Below are positions 11,230-23,835 of a stretch of 64,000 nt of DNA, one piece after another (within the stretch, counting starts at the first letter, position 1; every line of letters begins with the position of its first letter). A program made the translations under genes and the position numbers. The stretch comes from Trichostrongylus colubriformis (lineage: Eukaryota; Nematoda; Chromadorea; Rhabditida; Trichostrongylidae), in assembly GCA_963978905.1 (NCBI GenBank), contig OZ022258.1:42144591-42208590 (forward strand), given 5' to 3'. The notes under the pieces were generated by a model, which worked only from the letters and a program-made list of their open reading frames with translations, was not told the origin of the DNA and did not search any database.

Positions 11230-13948
11230 AAAGAGGCAAATTTATCCATGCCACCGCAAGCAAAGCGATAAGAAGCAGAGGTCATAGAATTAATACTTAA
11301 CAGAAGAATAACAGTTTGATTTAATACATTTAATACACGAATAAAAACATTTTCGCTCACACGTGCATCTGCGACTGTCGTCTAGATCTACATCAAGAAA
11401 AAATGCAATGCGAGTTTTCCAGGACTACCAAAGGAGTGTTGTCATTAAAACGAGCACTTACACGTAGCATTGCCAGTTGATTGCTTCAGAAGGATGATCA
11501 GTAGCGTTCAAATCGACACTATCGTCATATTACATGTGCACCAACGAACAGTAGATTCTTTCAAAGAGATTTTGTTTTGAAACGCCAGCTTTTGGCCACT
11601 CTCACATTCATACGAAATGCATTTATGAGAAATTACCTATTCCAGTGCGGGTGGGGACATTAAATGGCAACGTAGTATAGCTAGAGTGCTCAGGTCACCT
11701 TCGCAGTACAGGGCATTTCAGCAGTGAATGATTCTAAGATGAAGGCTCCAGTGAGGGACGATGTAAAAAAAAGTAGTAATGGAACATAGTTTTCCTTCGA
11801 TCTTTGACTTGAATAAATTCTCATTTGCAGAAGGAGACTGGTTGAGAGATGCTTTCTAGGAATTTGATGATTCTGATGATTCTCTACCCTTCCTTCCCAA
11901 GTGCAGAATACGCAAGGTGAAGGTTCAACTCGTCCTCGAAAAACGACAACGAAGAAAAGAGCGATGTGCGTTGGTGTCGAAATTACTGCAGTATAATATG
12001 AAATCCCTTGTTATTGCAACAGAAACATTATTTTTCAAGTTAATCAAGAGGTGAGCACATTTATTATGGCTCCTGCCGTTTTCGAAGGCAGCCTGACATG
12101 AATCCTCTTCCATTATGAACGATTTCCTAATACCTTCTATATGGTGATAGCATAGTATGTCACTTTGGCGCGCTGTATCCTCTCACTTGATACCGTTCTG
12201 CGATCGTCGTTTTGTACACTCAAGCATATGCTTTTTATCATGAACAGGGATACGGTGGTAACCAATTTACGGCCTGCGGAATCCGTCTTGTGTTTTTATC
12301 TAAGCCTTACTGGAGGGGATGGGACTTAACAGTGATGCCCCCCCCCCCCTCTTAATTACATTGGTACCGACTCCTCATCCTGTTTACTTGCTCAGCTAAG
12401 TCTCTTGCAAAGACACGTGTGACCGAAAGTGCTTTTACGTAATACCAAGACAGATGTGCCGAAGATACATTATTGTGTGGGCAACTTGCAGAATTTTAAA
12501 CAGTAAATGCTTTGACAGTAGTGTCATTTCAATACTTAACTGAAAATGTCATACGTGAAGACGCCTCTTATTAAGCCCGGAGGCTCTCCTTTTCATCGGA
12601 AATTTCGCCACATACTGTGTTCCTAGACATTTAGTTTCATTTTGATGACACTTTAGGAGTTCTCATTACTCACATGGTCCCTACCACTGTCTTTAAACTA
12701 ACGCTACTAACATCTACATGTAAAAACATGCTACTGTTCAACGTTCAACGAGTTGCCACCCCCTTGTTAGTGTAGTATCGACATACTTGAGAATGTACGC
12801 GTGAAAAAGTAAGGCACACCGTTCGAAAAAATGAATTTTATCCTCCACTCAGTTACCTTCCATACATTGCAGGTAAACAAAAAATCGGTGATAATATACG
12901 AAGGGGAAGCAAGTGCGCTCTGCTCGGCGTCCGGCGCTATTATTTTAGTCGAGACTTTTAGTATGGCCTTAGTTTGAGGAAGCTCAAAAATCCCCTCAAC
13001 TGAGGCTTGGATAAAGATGTCACTTCAGTATACAAACTGATGACTGCAAAACGATATGGACGGAGCGCGATCATGGGTGCTCTCCACAACTCTGCATTAG
13101 CACCAAAAAAGTATTCTTGCTAAGAAGCTGAAAAGATGAAATTAAGAGATAGTGCAACTGTGACAAAATGAAAAGATAATTTTCTGCCACAAAGTGAAAC
13201 CCTGAAAGAACGGGACACAAGACGCTTGTGCGTGAAATACAACACGTTTTCCCACAAACCATGGGTCAATAAAGCCGAGGTGGGGAGACGCAAAATTTTC
13301 ATCGCTCAGGCTAAAGCAGATAGCACAGATACTTTTTATGTAGAAGGAGGGGATTTGAATTTTATCCTAAGCCTAGGGAGGGAAAGCAGCTTCGACGTCG
13401 ACGAAAAGCTGCGTCTAACTATATGTAAATATGTAACTATCAACCAAAACTCTGAAGGGAATTTCATATAAATAATAAAACGACGAGGAATATTGAGTGA
13501 ATGCATCATGAACGCTTTGAACACTAAAATGTTAGGCAACAAATTCCGTTCAATGCACTGCGACACGCCTGCTTGTGTGGCTGTGGAGCGCCGTATCTCA
13601 CGCATAAGCAATCTGCCATACAAAAACATTCTCTGCTTCCATTTCGCTCCGAATGAATGGCGGCTGAAGAACATTTCATGCTTCGACGGATTTCGCCTTG
13701 TATATTTTAGAACTGATTTGTCAAGCGTACACTGGACTGACATCCAGTGCAATGGCATCCTTTCAGGCATTGGAGATCTCCTTGCCTATCTTCTGTTTTT
13801 ATAAAAGATTAAGAGAAAATCTTCGATGCTGAAGCCGTGAAACAATTTCCCGCATAGACTCTGGCATTCACCTTATGGCTCATCACTTTTTCCTCTTATA
13901 GTCCATCCAAGGTGCGCCGCTGGAGGCTGGGTGAGGATTGAAGAATCC
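11230..13948. other. Upstream of bir-1; no recognisable gene
   Basis: This stretch should contain the bir-1/skp-1 promoter, but I see no specific element. A run of ten C lies at about 12340-12350. Two long overlapping open frames on opposite strands (13336-13770 minus, 13493-13804 plus) have no recognisable domain and no codon or splice support, so I do not call either. Confidence 0.4.
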
Positions 13949-14382
13949 TTAAAGGAATCGTCACCGGAAAATGAGTTTCTGTGTTACCCATATGTTTATG
14001 TTGTATTTGCCTAATGTTGGCCTCATGCAAAATTTCACGCGAAAAAATCTGAATCTGGCTGAGATACAGCACCACGAAGTGCGGTCCAGGTGGGCGGGGC
14101 CTCCGTGTAAAAGCTTCGTCCCGTCGTCCGCCGTGGTCGGAGACGCATTGTAGGAACAGAAGGTTACGTAAACAGTCTCACTCTCCGTTCCCAACGGCGG
14201 CGGACGACGGGACGAGGCTTTTACACGGAGGCCCCGCCCACTGGGACCGCACTTTGTGGTGCTGTATCTCAGCCAGATTCACATTTTTTCACGTGAAATT
14301 TTGCATGAGGCCAACATTAGGCAAATACAACACAAATATATGGGTAACACAAAAACTCATTTTCCGTGGACGATTCCTTTAA
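13949..14382. repeat. Palindromic foldback MITE, copy 1
   Basis: The element starts TTAAAGGAATCGTC and ends with the inverse. Its two arms of roughly 200 bp are near-perfect inverse copies around a short unique centre, so a single strand could fold into a long hairpin. A second copy with the centre in the opposite orientation lies at 37567-38002, and a diverged one at 16854-17262. Open frames across it are by-products of the palindrome. Confidence 0.85.
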
Positions 14383-15005
14383 GGGGGAGGTGTCGTTTCC
14401 TCGTGTAGAAGAGGCAGGGGAGGGGCGTATTTCTCATGAAGTTATGGTCATCTCAATGCAAGAGCGTAATACTAGTTACTTATCTCTATCTACTTATTCA
14501 TCTGTTTATTTATTCATATATTTGATATGTCAAACGATTCCTTGACCCCGGGAAGTCATCTGCAAGAAGAATGCTCCAAAAATAAAATAACAACAAAAGA
14601 AAGGCAAAAAGATGAAACAAGAAATTCACATAGCAAATAGGTGAAGCTCCTTAGAACAGAAAGCTTGCTACAGAAAGGGTTCACGATCAGTGTATATCAA
14701 TTGAAAAAATAAATGCTTCGTCAGACCAGGAGATATATCGTTTTTTTTTGCTTTACTAAACACCTCAACCCCTCCAATGGCTGCATCAACAGATCCTACC
14801 TTACAATCGTGATTAGTTCTTGGCGGTAGTGTTGCCTGCTACAACCGTGAGCTCCAAAATTTAGCCTTTATCACAGACGAACTCCGTGCCTTCATGCAAC
14901 CATTGTTAATATTGGACTGATATTTGACGACTGCTCTTGAGTGCATTTCTGAATGTGAACACGGACGCTTTCGTTCATATCAATGCACTTCACCCCTGCA
15001 ATCAT

Positions 15006-15176
15006 AGACCATTTCGAAAAACTGATTGGGCGTGTCCCACGGACTTCGGTGAATGGCGAGAGTGAGAGTACGGGGCGAGAGTGATAGTGCGTGGTGGGGT
15101 GAGAGAATTGAGAGAGTTTGATACACGTTAATATTAGTCCGTAGGACACGCCCAATCAGTTTTCCTGAAATGGACT
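15006..15176. repeat. Small inverted-repeat element (171 bp)
   Basis: About 40-bp inverted ends share AAAACTGATTGGGCGTGTCC followed by ACGGACT. The centre is rich in GAGAGT-type purine runs. No coding capacity. A loosely similar GAGAGTTT...AGTCCGTA segment occurs near 24560-24595. Confidence 0.7.
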
Positions 15177-15205
15177 GTAACTTTCACTACTTCACTCCGC
15201 TTCTA

Positions 15206-16052
15206 TTAGGTTGAACCATAATTTCTGTCACACTTTTTATTTTTTGTGGGAAAAACTATGGAAGCTCCTGGAATATTTGGTAGTGGGGGGTATGTAAAGC
15301 GAGTGAAAAGGACCACTGATTAGCACATTCATATTCTCTATGGCTTGAACTAGCAGTGAATCTACGACAATTTCGCGAGAGGTACGAAATTCACGAACAC
15401 CGCCCCAGTTCCCCAGCATGCAAGGCCACTGACCGAATCAACCAGTGGATGGGCCCAGGTACTGTCTCTCATATGGCGGCAACCCGATGGCTCGATCGAC
15501 TCAAATTGAAACGGAAAAAAATTTCAAAAAAATGCAAAGAGAAATTTTTTTTCAAAATTTTCAAAAAAACGTGGAACTGTAACCATCCAACAAAGCAGTC
15601 ACTGCCGATCTCTATTAAAGGCAGTTGGACACCGTAGCCGCAAAACGTACCGGAAAAATAGACCGAGACTTCTTCTTCCACGACAACGTTCGCCCACATG
15701 TGGCAAAGTTGACGTGTCAAAAGATCCAGGACCTTGGTTGGACGAAGCTCCCTCACCCACCTTAATCTTCGAACATGGCCCCAACTAACTACCACCTATT
15801 CCGATCTCTGATCTACTTCCTAGACGGACGGCAGCTCAAAGATTACAATGATCTCAAAATCGACCTCCAGACTTTCTTCGACCAGAAATCCCCAGACTTC
15901 TACAAGCAAAGCATCTGTTATCTCTCTATTCGCTGGCAATGTATTGTTGATTATATGGTACATATTTTGTTGACTGAAGTTAGACTTAAATAAAGAAAAA
16001 TAAATTTGAAATTTTTTTGCCATTGTGGGACAGAAACTATGGTTCAACCTAA
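15206..16052 (+). mobile_element. Decayed mariner element (847 bp)
   Basis: Inverted ends begin TTAGGTTGAACCATA and TA flanks both sides (15204-15205, 16053-16054). The second half encodes mariner transposase remnants: FFHDNVRPHVAKLT with the second catalytic Asp, then, across a stop, MAPTNYHLFRS. In this family the third catalytic Asp sits in the (S/T)DYHLF position, and here it is Asn. The tail FLDGRQLK...SPDFYKQSI is typical. The N-terminal half is deleted or scrambled. It is a distinct subfamily from the copies at 1620 and 27325. Confidence 0.83.
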
Positions 16053-16639
16053 TACTTAAGTATTCTGTTAAATCACTGACGACCGTGTGACACGTCGTGC
16101 CACACCATGTTGTCCACGTCGTGATATCGTGCCTTGTACCTCATATTTCAAGCCTCTTTTCAGATTTTTGGTTTGTCTTTTTTATCATTTATACTTCAAA
16201 CATAAAGGCTCTTACACAAAGCATGGTGCAAGAAAATAACTTCTTTTTCGTGAATTACTGAGTTTCTAAATAAATGGGTAAATAACGATCACTAGACACA
16301 ATTTTGTGGTTATTCCAAAAGCAATAAATACAAAAATAGTGTCTGCATGTGCTGCAACGGGTGAGAACTCTTCTGGCAGCGTATAATCGCCCTCGAATTT
16401 TGCACATTTCTTTATAACAGCTAATGCACCCCTGCGACCATTCGCCTTACCTTCGCATACTCTTCGAGTCTGTGAGTGGAAGTATTCATATATGCTTCAT
16501 TGCAATGCAGTTATGATTCTACAGGCTCGAGTTTGTATCACTCAGTCTTATTATAGTTTTACCATAGAGAATTCAGGAGTTGTACATGACAGTTATCACT
16601 CTCTAGTAGCAGTCTGTCGATATTTTGATTTAGTTCATC

Positions 16640-16850
16640 TTCAATCGAAGGCCCATTCTCATCTGGGAGAGAAACCTCAATACAAACTTGGTCCATATAT
16701 TATCACAAATACAGGTGGGAACCTAATTACAATGCAAAAAGTGCAAAATGATAGCTTCTGAAAAATAGTGCCCCTGTGGGACCGTGTGACACGACGTCAT
16801 GTCAAACGCGGCCGCAAGAGCCAGACAAGTGTAAATGCCGTGGTCTTAAT
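16640..16850 (+). pseudogene. Possible LTR-retrotransposon integrase C-terminus relic
   Basis: The plus-strand reading EKPQYKLGPYIITNTGGN, followed past one stop by VPLWDRVTRRHVKRG, has the look of the GPY/F module that ends Gypsy-type integrases (Gly-Pro-Tyr, then a basic D-R-V stretch). It is short, interrupted and isolated, and a chance resemblance cannot be excluded. Confidence 0.35.
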
Positions 16851-16853
16851 GGG

Positions 16854-17262
16854 TTGAGTGAATTGTCCACGAAAAAAAGTTTTTCTCTTACCCTTTGTTT
16901 ATATTGTATTTGCCTGATAAGGACCCATACGAATTACCTGCGAAAAAGTGAAAATTCGGCTATGATGGCCGGTTGGGCGGGGCCTCCGGGCAAGTGTCAG
17001 CCCCGCCGTTGCTGCGGTCGAAGACGCATTGCAAAAACAGAAACTTACGTAGACGGTCCCATGGTACGTTCCCAACCGCGGCGGACGACGGGACAGGGCT
17101 TTTACTCGGACGCCTCGTCCACTTGGCCGAAAATTAGGGGAGCTGTATCTTGCCCAATTATTACTTTTTCGCGGGAAATTTTGCATGCGGCCCTTATCAA
17201 GCAAATACAACATAAATATATGGGTAAGAAGAGTGTACATTTCTCCGTGGACAATTCCTCAA
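16854..17262. repeat. Diverged palindromic MITE, copy 3
   Basis: It shares the family plan of 13949-14382: TTGAGTGAATTGTCCACG at the left, the inverse with CGTGGACAATTCCTCAA at the right, internal TTGTATTTGCCTGATAAGG arms and a GC-rich core. Arms are less similar to each other than in the other copies, so it is older or belongs to a subfamily. Confidence 0.7.
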
Positions 17263-17639
17263 ATCACCAGGCCAATGTCAGTAACCGTTGCGTTGGTCCG
17301 CTGGCACCGAAAACACGTACAGTGACACCTCTGAAATTTACCGATTACCTGGGGGAAGCGGTATCTATCCACGGGTACCATCGTGGATGAATACTTCAGA
17401 AACTATGGGATGAAAACGAAATATAAGCTTATATGAGCTTCTTTCATATCTTATTACGATTGCAAGTACTTGGTCTGGTGCTAGCGAGCCGCTATGCGAA
17501 CCGGAAAAGTGTTTGTATTCACTGAGAATATGAGTTAAATCCTCATGCATGGCGCATTCCGGTGCGAAGCCAGCTGAGGTCAACTGCCATCTCGTTGACC
17601 TTCTGAGAGCAAGAGACGCGTACTGGAGGCATACCAGAC

Positions 17640-18180
17640 ACAATGGATCATTTTCTCACAGATTCGTCTGAGGATCTCGCAATTTCGACGAAAAAATTTT
17701 CCTCGACTGGCTTAATTCAGAATAAAATCTTTTCTTTTCGAAGATATTGCTTGGTTTTAGTAGTATTCAGAAAACGGCAGTCTCGTGGACCCCGCACAAA
17801 AAATGTGCACTTATAAGGTTGAGTTTGAAGAAAGTACGACCATTACATAGGGGCAAAACACTGCGAAATTTGTCAAACTCTTTCTCTGCTAATCCTCGAC
17901 TGGCTTCTTTCTGAATAACTTAATTCATTTTAGAGATGTGGTTGGGTTTACGTGGTCACTGGAAAGCGGCAACCTCATGAGGTTAAGTTAGAAGAAAGTT
18001 ACGACCATTTCAATTGAAACGATTCGAAATTTTTCGAAAGTTTCCTCGACTGGATTTTCATCTAAGACTACGCGCCCATTAAGGAAACCATCGGCCCAAT
18101 AAATTCGTCTGAGAAAGATATTGAGAAAACAGTTCGCAGTGGAAAGATTGAGTCTGAGTAAACTTTCAAGTATTTGAAAA
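17640..18180. repeat. Imperfect tandem repeats of ~150-200 bp
   Basis: The motif CCTCGACTGG recurs near 17701, 17897 and 18041. GAAGAAAGTACGACCATT near 17828 recurs as GAAGAAAGTTACGACCATT near 17990. Together they indicate about three diverged head-to-tail units. No coding role is visible. Confidence 0.55.
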
Positions 18181-19704
18181 ATGTACAAATTTAATATGAA
18201 GAAGATACCGCGCTCCATCTGAATTGCTACCGCTATAGCGACGCGGTGATCAGATGGGGCACAGTGGAGCGCTACATGGCTCCTGTTTAAATTATAACTT
18301 TTTTCTTGTTTTTTTCATCTCTTTTCCCTGCCGCATAACTTGCATGACTTTCAAGTCTTCTCCTTCGTTATCAGAGGACGAGGATATTACCAATGGCCGT
18401 CGAGGCCTTCGGTTAGGAATAAAAATATTCAACTTGTTAGGCTCTCATCTTAGACCTTTTGTTTTGGAATATGGGCCCTGAGTTTCTAGGTTCTTATTTC
18501 TCTCGTTTTGTCAGGATTTTGGCCTCAGTGTTTCTTTTTTGCCCATAGGCTCTTACTTTCCTTGATGCATTGTTTCGCATGGGCTGAGTAGAAAGCACAG
18601 ATACGCGGACTGAAGAGGGAGAGGGGGCGTATGGAGGCCCCTCTCTGGGGGTTAGGATTTGTTGGAAATTTCCCTCGACGCCACGCTGGACCGCGATACC
18701 GAGCCCTTATTTTCGACTTGCTTACTGGGATGATTTTGGTGAAGAGAGACAGACAGAACACTCACTTAAAGGGATAAATTTGGCAGATTGTGGGATATGA
18801 AAGTAGGATTCTCAAAAATGTAACAGGGGAGGAAGAACGGAATAAAAGGTCAAAAACCCGAGAACTGGAGCCGGAGAGCGAAAACTTCCCTTCCTAATAA
18901 GCGCCCCATTACATCGCTAACCGATGGGATAGATTGTAGACAAGCGAGAAGCTAAATCAGCGGGCCGCCAACGTTGTTCAGCCCTCCCCAGCAATTCACT
19001 TAGCGGATGAACGGCTGCACGACTCGCAGTGCTGCGGGATCATTTCAAGACCCCAAAACGCGCTTTGTCGATGCGAGTTTCGCGACCATCACCAATTCTG
19101 AAGTAGAATATTTGTTTTCAGAGAGCATGCACTCCCAATTCTCTCTTTCCCCTTATCCCTCACCCTGCCTTTAACGCTACCGGCAGTCTGGTGTTGGTCG
19201 TAGACACAATAACAGGATTTTCCCATCATTATTCTCAAATCCATATTCGAAAACAGAGAACGTTTTCATACCGGTCACCTACAATCCTTTTCTGAGATCG
19301 GGTGTATCAAGTTTTTAACAATGGAGAACTGTTTATGAATAAAAAGATGAGAATTTGGTAAAGGTATAGCCGAGTAACACACATATCAACTTTGTGAAAG
19401 ATCACTGGTAAGTCGGGAGCAAGGTGATTAGATCAGCGTGCAGCTTTTCTTCTCTCGGAATGGATTCTGGGCATCGGTCGTGCCGCTTACCAGTGTGTCG
19501 GTTGCTTTGTGCTTCTCGCAGTAGTCCAGAAGACTAAAAAATCTGTTTTACTCAATACTTGAAACAATGGAAAAGAAACAAAACAAAAGATTAGAAAAAA
19601 TAAAAGAAAACCTGAAATGTGTAGCAAGCGTGCTAGGACGGTGAAAAGCCCAGCGCCTATGAAATCTCTTGTAAGAAGAGTCGGTCGACGTTATCTGATA
19701 TTTA

Positions 19705-19980
19705 CGGGGTGAGGGTCGATTGGTCGAATTTTCGCGTGGCCGCCCGCGGCGAGTGCGAGTTGTTTGTAGTTTTATCCGTTGGAACAGCAACAACCACAAC
19801 ATATAAGAACTTCCGAAAGTTCCAGCCTGCAATCCACCCAATGCAAAAATTGAAGGTCCCTCACGATTCCAACCCACTACATACCGAGCGGAATTCCAAC
19901 CGACTGCAACAAGTCGTGCTGACGGCGCCGTAAGTGCGATGCCGCGAAGCGAAAATTTCGACCAATCCATCCCCACCCCA
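19705..19980. repeat. Dispersed ~275-bp inverted-ended repeat, copy 1
   Basis: The ends read GGGGTGAGGGTCGATTGGTC and, inverted, GGGGTGGGGATGGATTGGTC. The interior carries AGTTTTATCCGTTG and CGGAATTCCAACCGACTGCA. Copies lie at 24607-24876 and, diverged with an insertion, at 31958-32321. The family is non-coding. Confidence 0.7.
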
Positions 19981-20851
19981 TATCACGAAATCGATCATTT
20001 CACGATTGAGAATTCAGCTGTTATATGTATGACCGAGTAGATTTGTAGGAGCAGGGGTAGAGTGTAGGATGGCTCTACTATTTTGTTCCATTGCACTAAT
20101 TACACCCAATGGCACGACAGTCGTGTTATTCTGTTACACGTTGGATACAACGTTTACAAGAGACGTGTTCATGTATCTTGATCGTGATGTAATTTCGGGT
20201 TTCTTGATACACAGAAAAGCGTACACAGACTCGGGCACATAAATTTTTGTAAAGTGGGGGGTTCTGGGTCGAAGCGCTTCTTACGAGTGCAACTTCTTCA
20301 TTTCACCCGAATTCCTTCTCCCTACTTTTAAAGTGGGCAAAAATCCAACCCCTACTTTCTTCACATAAAAAAAAACGATTGCTTTGACGGTGCGGTAGGA
20401 ACGAAAAACGGTGCCTCTTACGTGATGTAAGGTGTAACTGGTGCAATAAAACATATTACAAAACTGTGCCGAAGTGCGCAGTGCCCTTTCATTCACACTG
20501 ACTCGAAGCCCTAAAAAGTACTTACTCTCTTGCCACTTCTGAAACGCTTTTTCGCTGCATTTGTGCTTCACGTCGCAGCTGCTCGACCGTTGTTTTCATA
20601 GTATCCATCCTGCTGAGTTACCAAAAATCTGAGGTAAAGCGTATGAAAAGACGGACGCGACCCCGAACATTAAAGCGATTCGGAATTGAAACAATACTAA
20701 ATTAACCAGCTCTAAAGTACTCAACCGCCTATCAACTGCTGGAAATCAAGATTCGGTGAGAGAAAACCATATCTACGTTGATCACAGTTTTCTACACTTT
20801 TTACGCTTATATCTCGTGCACAGTTGTTGGAATAGACGGATGTGGTGGTTA

Positions 20852-21211
20852 GGCCGCGTTCATACTTTGCACCGACGCCGTCGCCGGTGCCGGCGTCAAA
20901 CTCACACAACTATTTGCCCGCCGCCGACGACGGCGGCCATAGATAATGCGCAGCAATCTTGGCGCTGTGCCAATACACGAAGCGGCCACGAACACCATAT
21001 TGGCACAGCGCCAAAATTCGAAGCGGCCACAATCCATACTGTAGTGTGATTGGGTCAAGAACTTTGCAAACGCTGTGCATTATCTATGGACGCCGTCGTC
21101 GGCGGCGGGCAAATGGTTGCATGAGTTTGACGCCGTCGCCACCGGTGTCGGCGTCAGTTTAACGCCGGCACCGGCGGCGACGGCGTCGGTGCGCAAAGTA
21201 TGAACGCGGCC
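20852..21211. repeat. GC-rich foldback MITE, Harbinger-type
   Basis: This 360-bp element has inverted ends GGCCGCGTTCATACTTTGC and is flanked by direct TTA on both sides (20849-20851, 21212-21214), as for PIF/Harbinger elements. Both arms carry long GACGCCGTCG/CGGCGGCGG runs. An inner palindrome around 20960-21010 (TTGGCGCTGTGCCAATA) makes the whole element fold back. It stands out from the AT-rich surroundings and has no transposase. Confidence 0.78.
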
Positions 21212-21460
21212 TTACAAGAATCACAATCGACCGTCTGAAAGGCAGTGCTATGGCAATACTTTTCAGAAGCAATCCGTTCAGAATTGTTCAAACAGCAAAA
21301 GGAGAACATGGAACAGGTTACATGGAAAGGAATGGGTCAAAGAAGTCGCTTTGTTCATGGACCTCGTATCAATAAAATTCACTTTTCGCAGTGTCAGGAG
21401 GTGGACACTGAACTTCGGGCAGAATTGCGACCCGGACACAATCGGTGGAATTCTCTCTTT

Positions 21461-22005
21461 AGTGCGCGTTCATACGTTGCAACACCGGCGCAGGCGGTAA
21501 CCGCCGCCGGCGGTGTAGCAATGCGCCCTATTTGTAACGTGCGACCGAACTTATTACAACATGGCGAAGCTTGCGCAACGTGCCGGCGTCTGGCACTGTA
21601 TCAAGGTCTCGCTAAGATTTGAATCTCGCCACAGATTTGCGCGGGCTCTTGCCACGATCATCACGCTGTAAAATGGGTGTATGCCATTAGGAAAGGAAAT
21701 CCGCGTGGCCGCGTTTGGTGCGCGGTGAGAGTGCCAAATGATGGCGCCGTACTAGTTGTGTCCTCACGCGATTACGCCTAGAATATGCCACAGAGCACCG
21801 TCATCGCTTTTGGACCCATCCAATACGGTGCACATAGCTTGCACAATCGCGTCGCACGCCTGACGCCGTAACGGAATTTTTGGCCTAATGGCACACACCC
21901 CGTTGTGATATGTTCCGTCGAGCATAATAAATTTGCGCGTCGCCGCAGTGACGGTGTTGGCGACGGCGGTTACCGCCGACGCTGGTGCCTCAAAGTGTGA
22001 GAGAG
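21461..22005. repeat. Diverged relative of the GC-rich foldback family
   Basis: The left side reads GTGCGCGTTCATACGTTGC then GGCGGTAACCGCC, and the right side at about 21962-21990 repeats GGCGGTTACCGCC with related flanks. A TTA lies just outside the left end. The right boundary is uncertain. Confidence 0.45.
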
Positions 22006-22864
22006 ACCATAGAGGTTCAACACTAATGCTCACGGTAGTGGTTAGGTGCACCGTGAGCCCGTCACTAGAACAGATTCTCAAAAATTTGTTTTTTTTTTCA
22101 GGGAAGATGAAAGTATACAAAGAATTTTCGGTGGAATCCTTTCAATGGAGACGCCGAAAATCCAAAAGGTAAAGTTTTTTTTTGTTGACCCTCTTCCAAA
22201 AGCATCTTCTTCATCGCTGCATTCATTGAGCAGTAAGTGCAAGCTTGAAAAAGACTAGTCTTTTTTTGGCATGTGCCATGAATTTGTTTTCACTTCGAAG
22301 CGAATGAAAGCGGCGCTGTTCCGAGAAGTTCACTTCAGTAAGGTGCATCTACATGGGAGGTTCTTATAAAGTTCTTCTCACGAAGTACATTCGTTCTACG
22401 GTGTAATACAATCACATCATAAGAAAGGCAAAGCTATGAAGTAACTCCAAACTAGGCCTTTTTTGTTAGTCTATCTGCTAAATGCTCACTGCTGGAACGA
22501 AGAACAACGGTGATAAGTAAGGAGAATAACTGTCAAAAAAGACAATCCAATCACCGACAATAACGAATTGCTAGCTGACTCAAAAAGAAACTCGAAAGCA
22601 CCGTGAAGGAAAACAGAGAAGCTATAGCACTCAGCGTAATACACTCCTCAATCCCGAAAGCATAAACAATCGATAACATCAAAAGTGCAAAGGAAATAAG
22701 CACATGATAGATCTGAGTTTAAAGTTTCCCTCCACTTAGTTGTTTTCCCCACTGAGAAGATTGGTAATGAAGTGCTGGGTCTTGATTGATTTTTCTCTGT
22801 TATGCACAATACATTACATTTGGAATCGCGGATGGAAGTGAAGGCCTATCTCTTCCTTTTCAAC

Positions 22865-23350
22865 TTTAAAGGGATCGTCCACGGAAATTAAGTTCTCCTG
22901 AATGTCGAGATGCCTAGTGACAGGACAAAGGAGAAAAAACGGATGGAAATGGTACAAAACCCGAGAAATAGGACCCCCTTCCCACCGTTGGTTCTGGGCG
23001 CGGACGACCTTCCCGTCAAGAGACGAGTAATCTGATCTAGTTTTTCATTGGCATGTTGCCAAATAAACACAAGGGAATGTTTGGAAATACGACAGCATCT
23101 ACTTTTTGGAGTGAGCTTCAAGCTAAAACTGCGAAAACGCGCCGCAAAACCTTCGATCCTGCCGCATCTCCTTGGCCGCTCCCACCCCAGTCAATCGGGA
23201 ATTACGTCATTGGGAGGCGGGGTCGACAAATGAAAGAGGCGGAACAGACAAGCGGTTGCGGCGTTTTGCGGCGTTTCTACAGCTCGGAGGGGCGCTCTCT
23301 CACCGGGAATTCGCCACAGATAGCCTTCTTAGGCCCAGGACGACCATGTG
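22865..23350. repeat. Repeat fragment starting with a MITE end
   Basis: TTTAAAGGGATCGTCCACGG at the left resembles the terminus of the palindromic MITE family, but the following sequence differs and the matching right end was not found. Loosely similar segments occur near 18770-19090 and 33190-33560. Confidence 0.35.
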
Positions 23351-23835
23351 AGTGACTTCTTGTAGGGATTTCTCCATTACCGCATTACCCCTAATGCTGT
23401 CTCTAAACGCGCACGCAAACTTTCAAACAAAAATACAAGAATGCGGTCTTCGGGTGAGGGCCGACGGGGTGGAGCGTCCGAAGGGGACGGCCTCGATGGT
23501 TCTAGGAGCGAAGAGGTGACGGTCACGTTGTCAAGAACGCAAAGTGAGAAGTAATTCAATTTTGGGCGCGAATATTTGATCATCGCTCTGCCTGTCGACG
23601 GCTGTCCAAATGTTGCTGGGCGGGAATTTGAACGAGTTGCCTTTTCCCCAGCTTTTCGTTTTTTACTTGCAACAAAAAGAAGCTTTCGGCTCTTTTTTTG
23701 TTTGTCTTCATGTAGTTTATCTAGTGAAGGCATACCAAAGCAAGCAAGAAGGTGGTCGAGTAGGAAATCAAAGAGATTGGTTAGGGCTATCCAGAAAAGC
23801 TGTATTTGGTCCTTCCTATTCAACTGATGTATATA

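Noticed and set aside
13336..13804. 144-codon minus and 103-codon plus open frames
   Set aside because: Mutually overlapping, no splice context, no recognisable domain.
20756..21162. Arg-rich frames in the GC-rich foldback
   Set aside because: Low-complexity translation of GCC/GGC runs inside a MITE.
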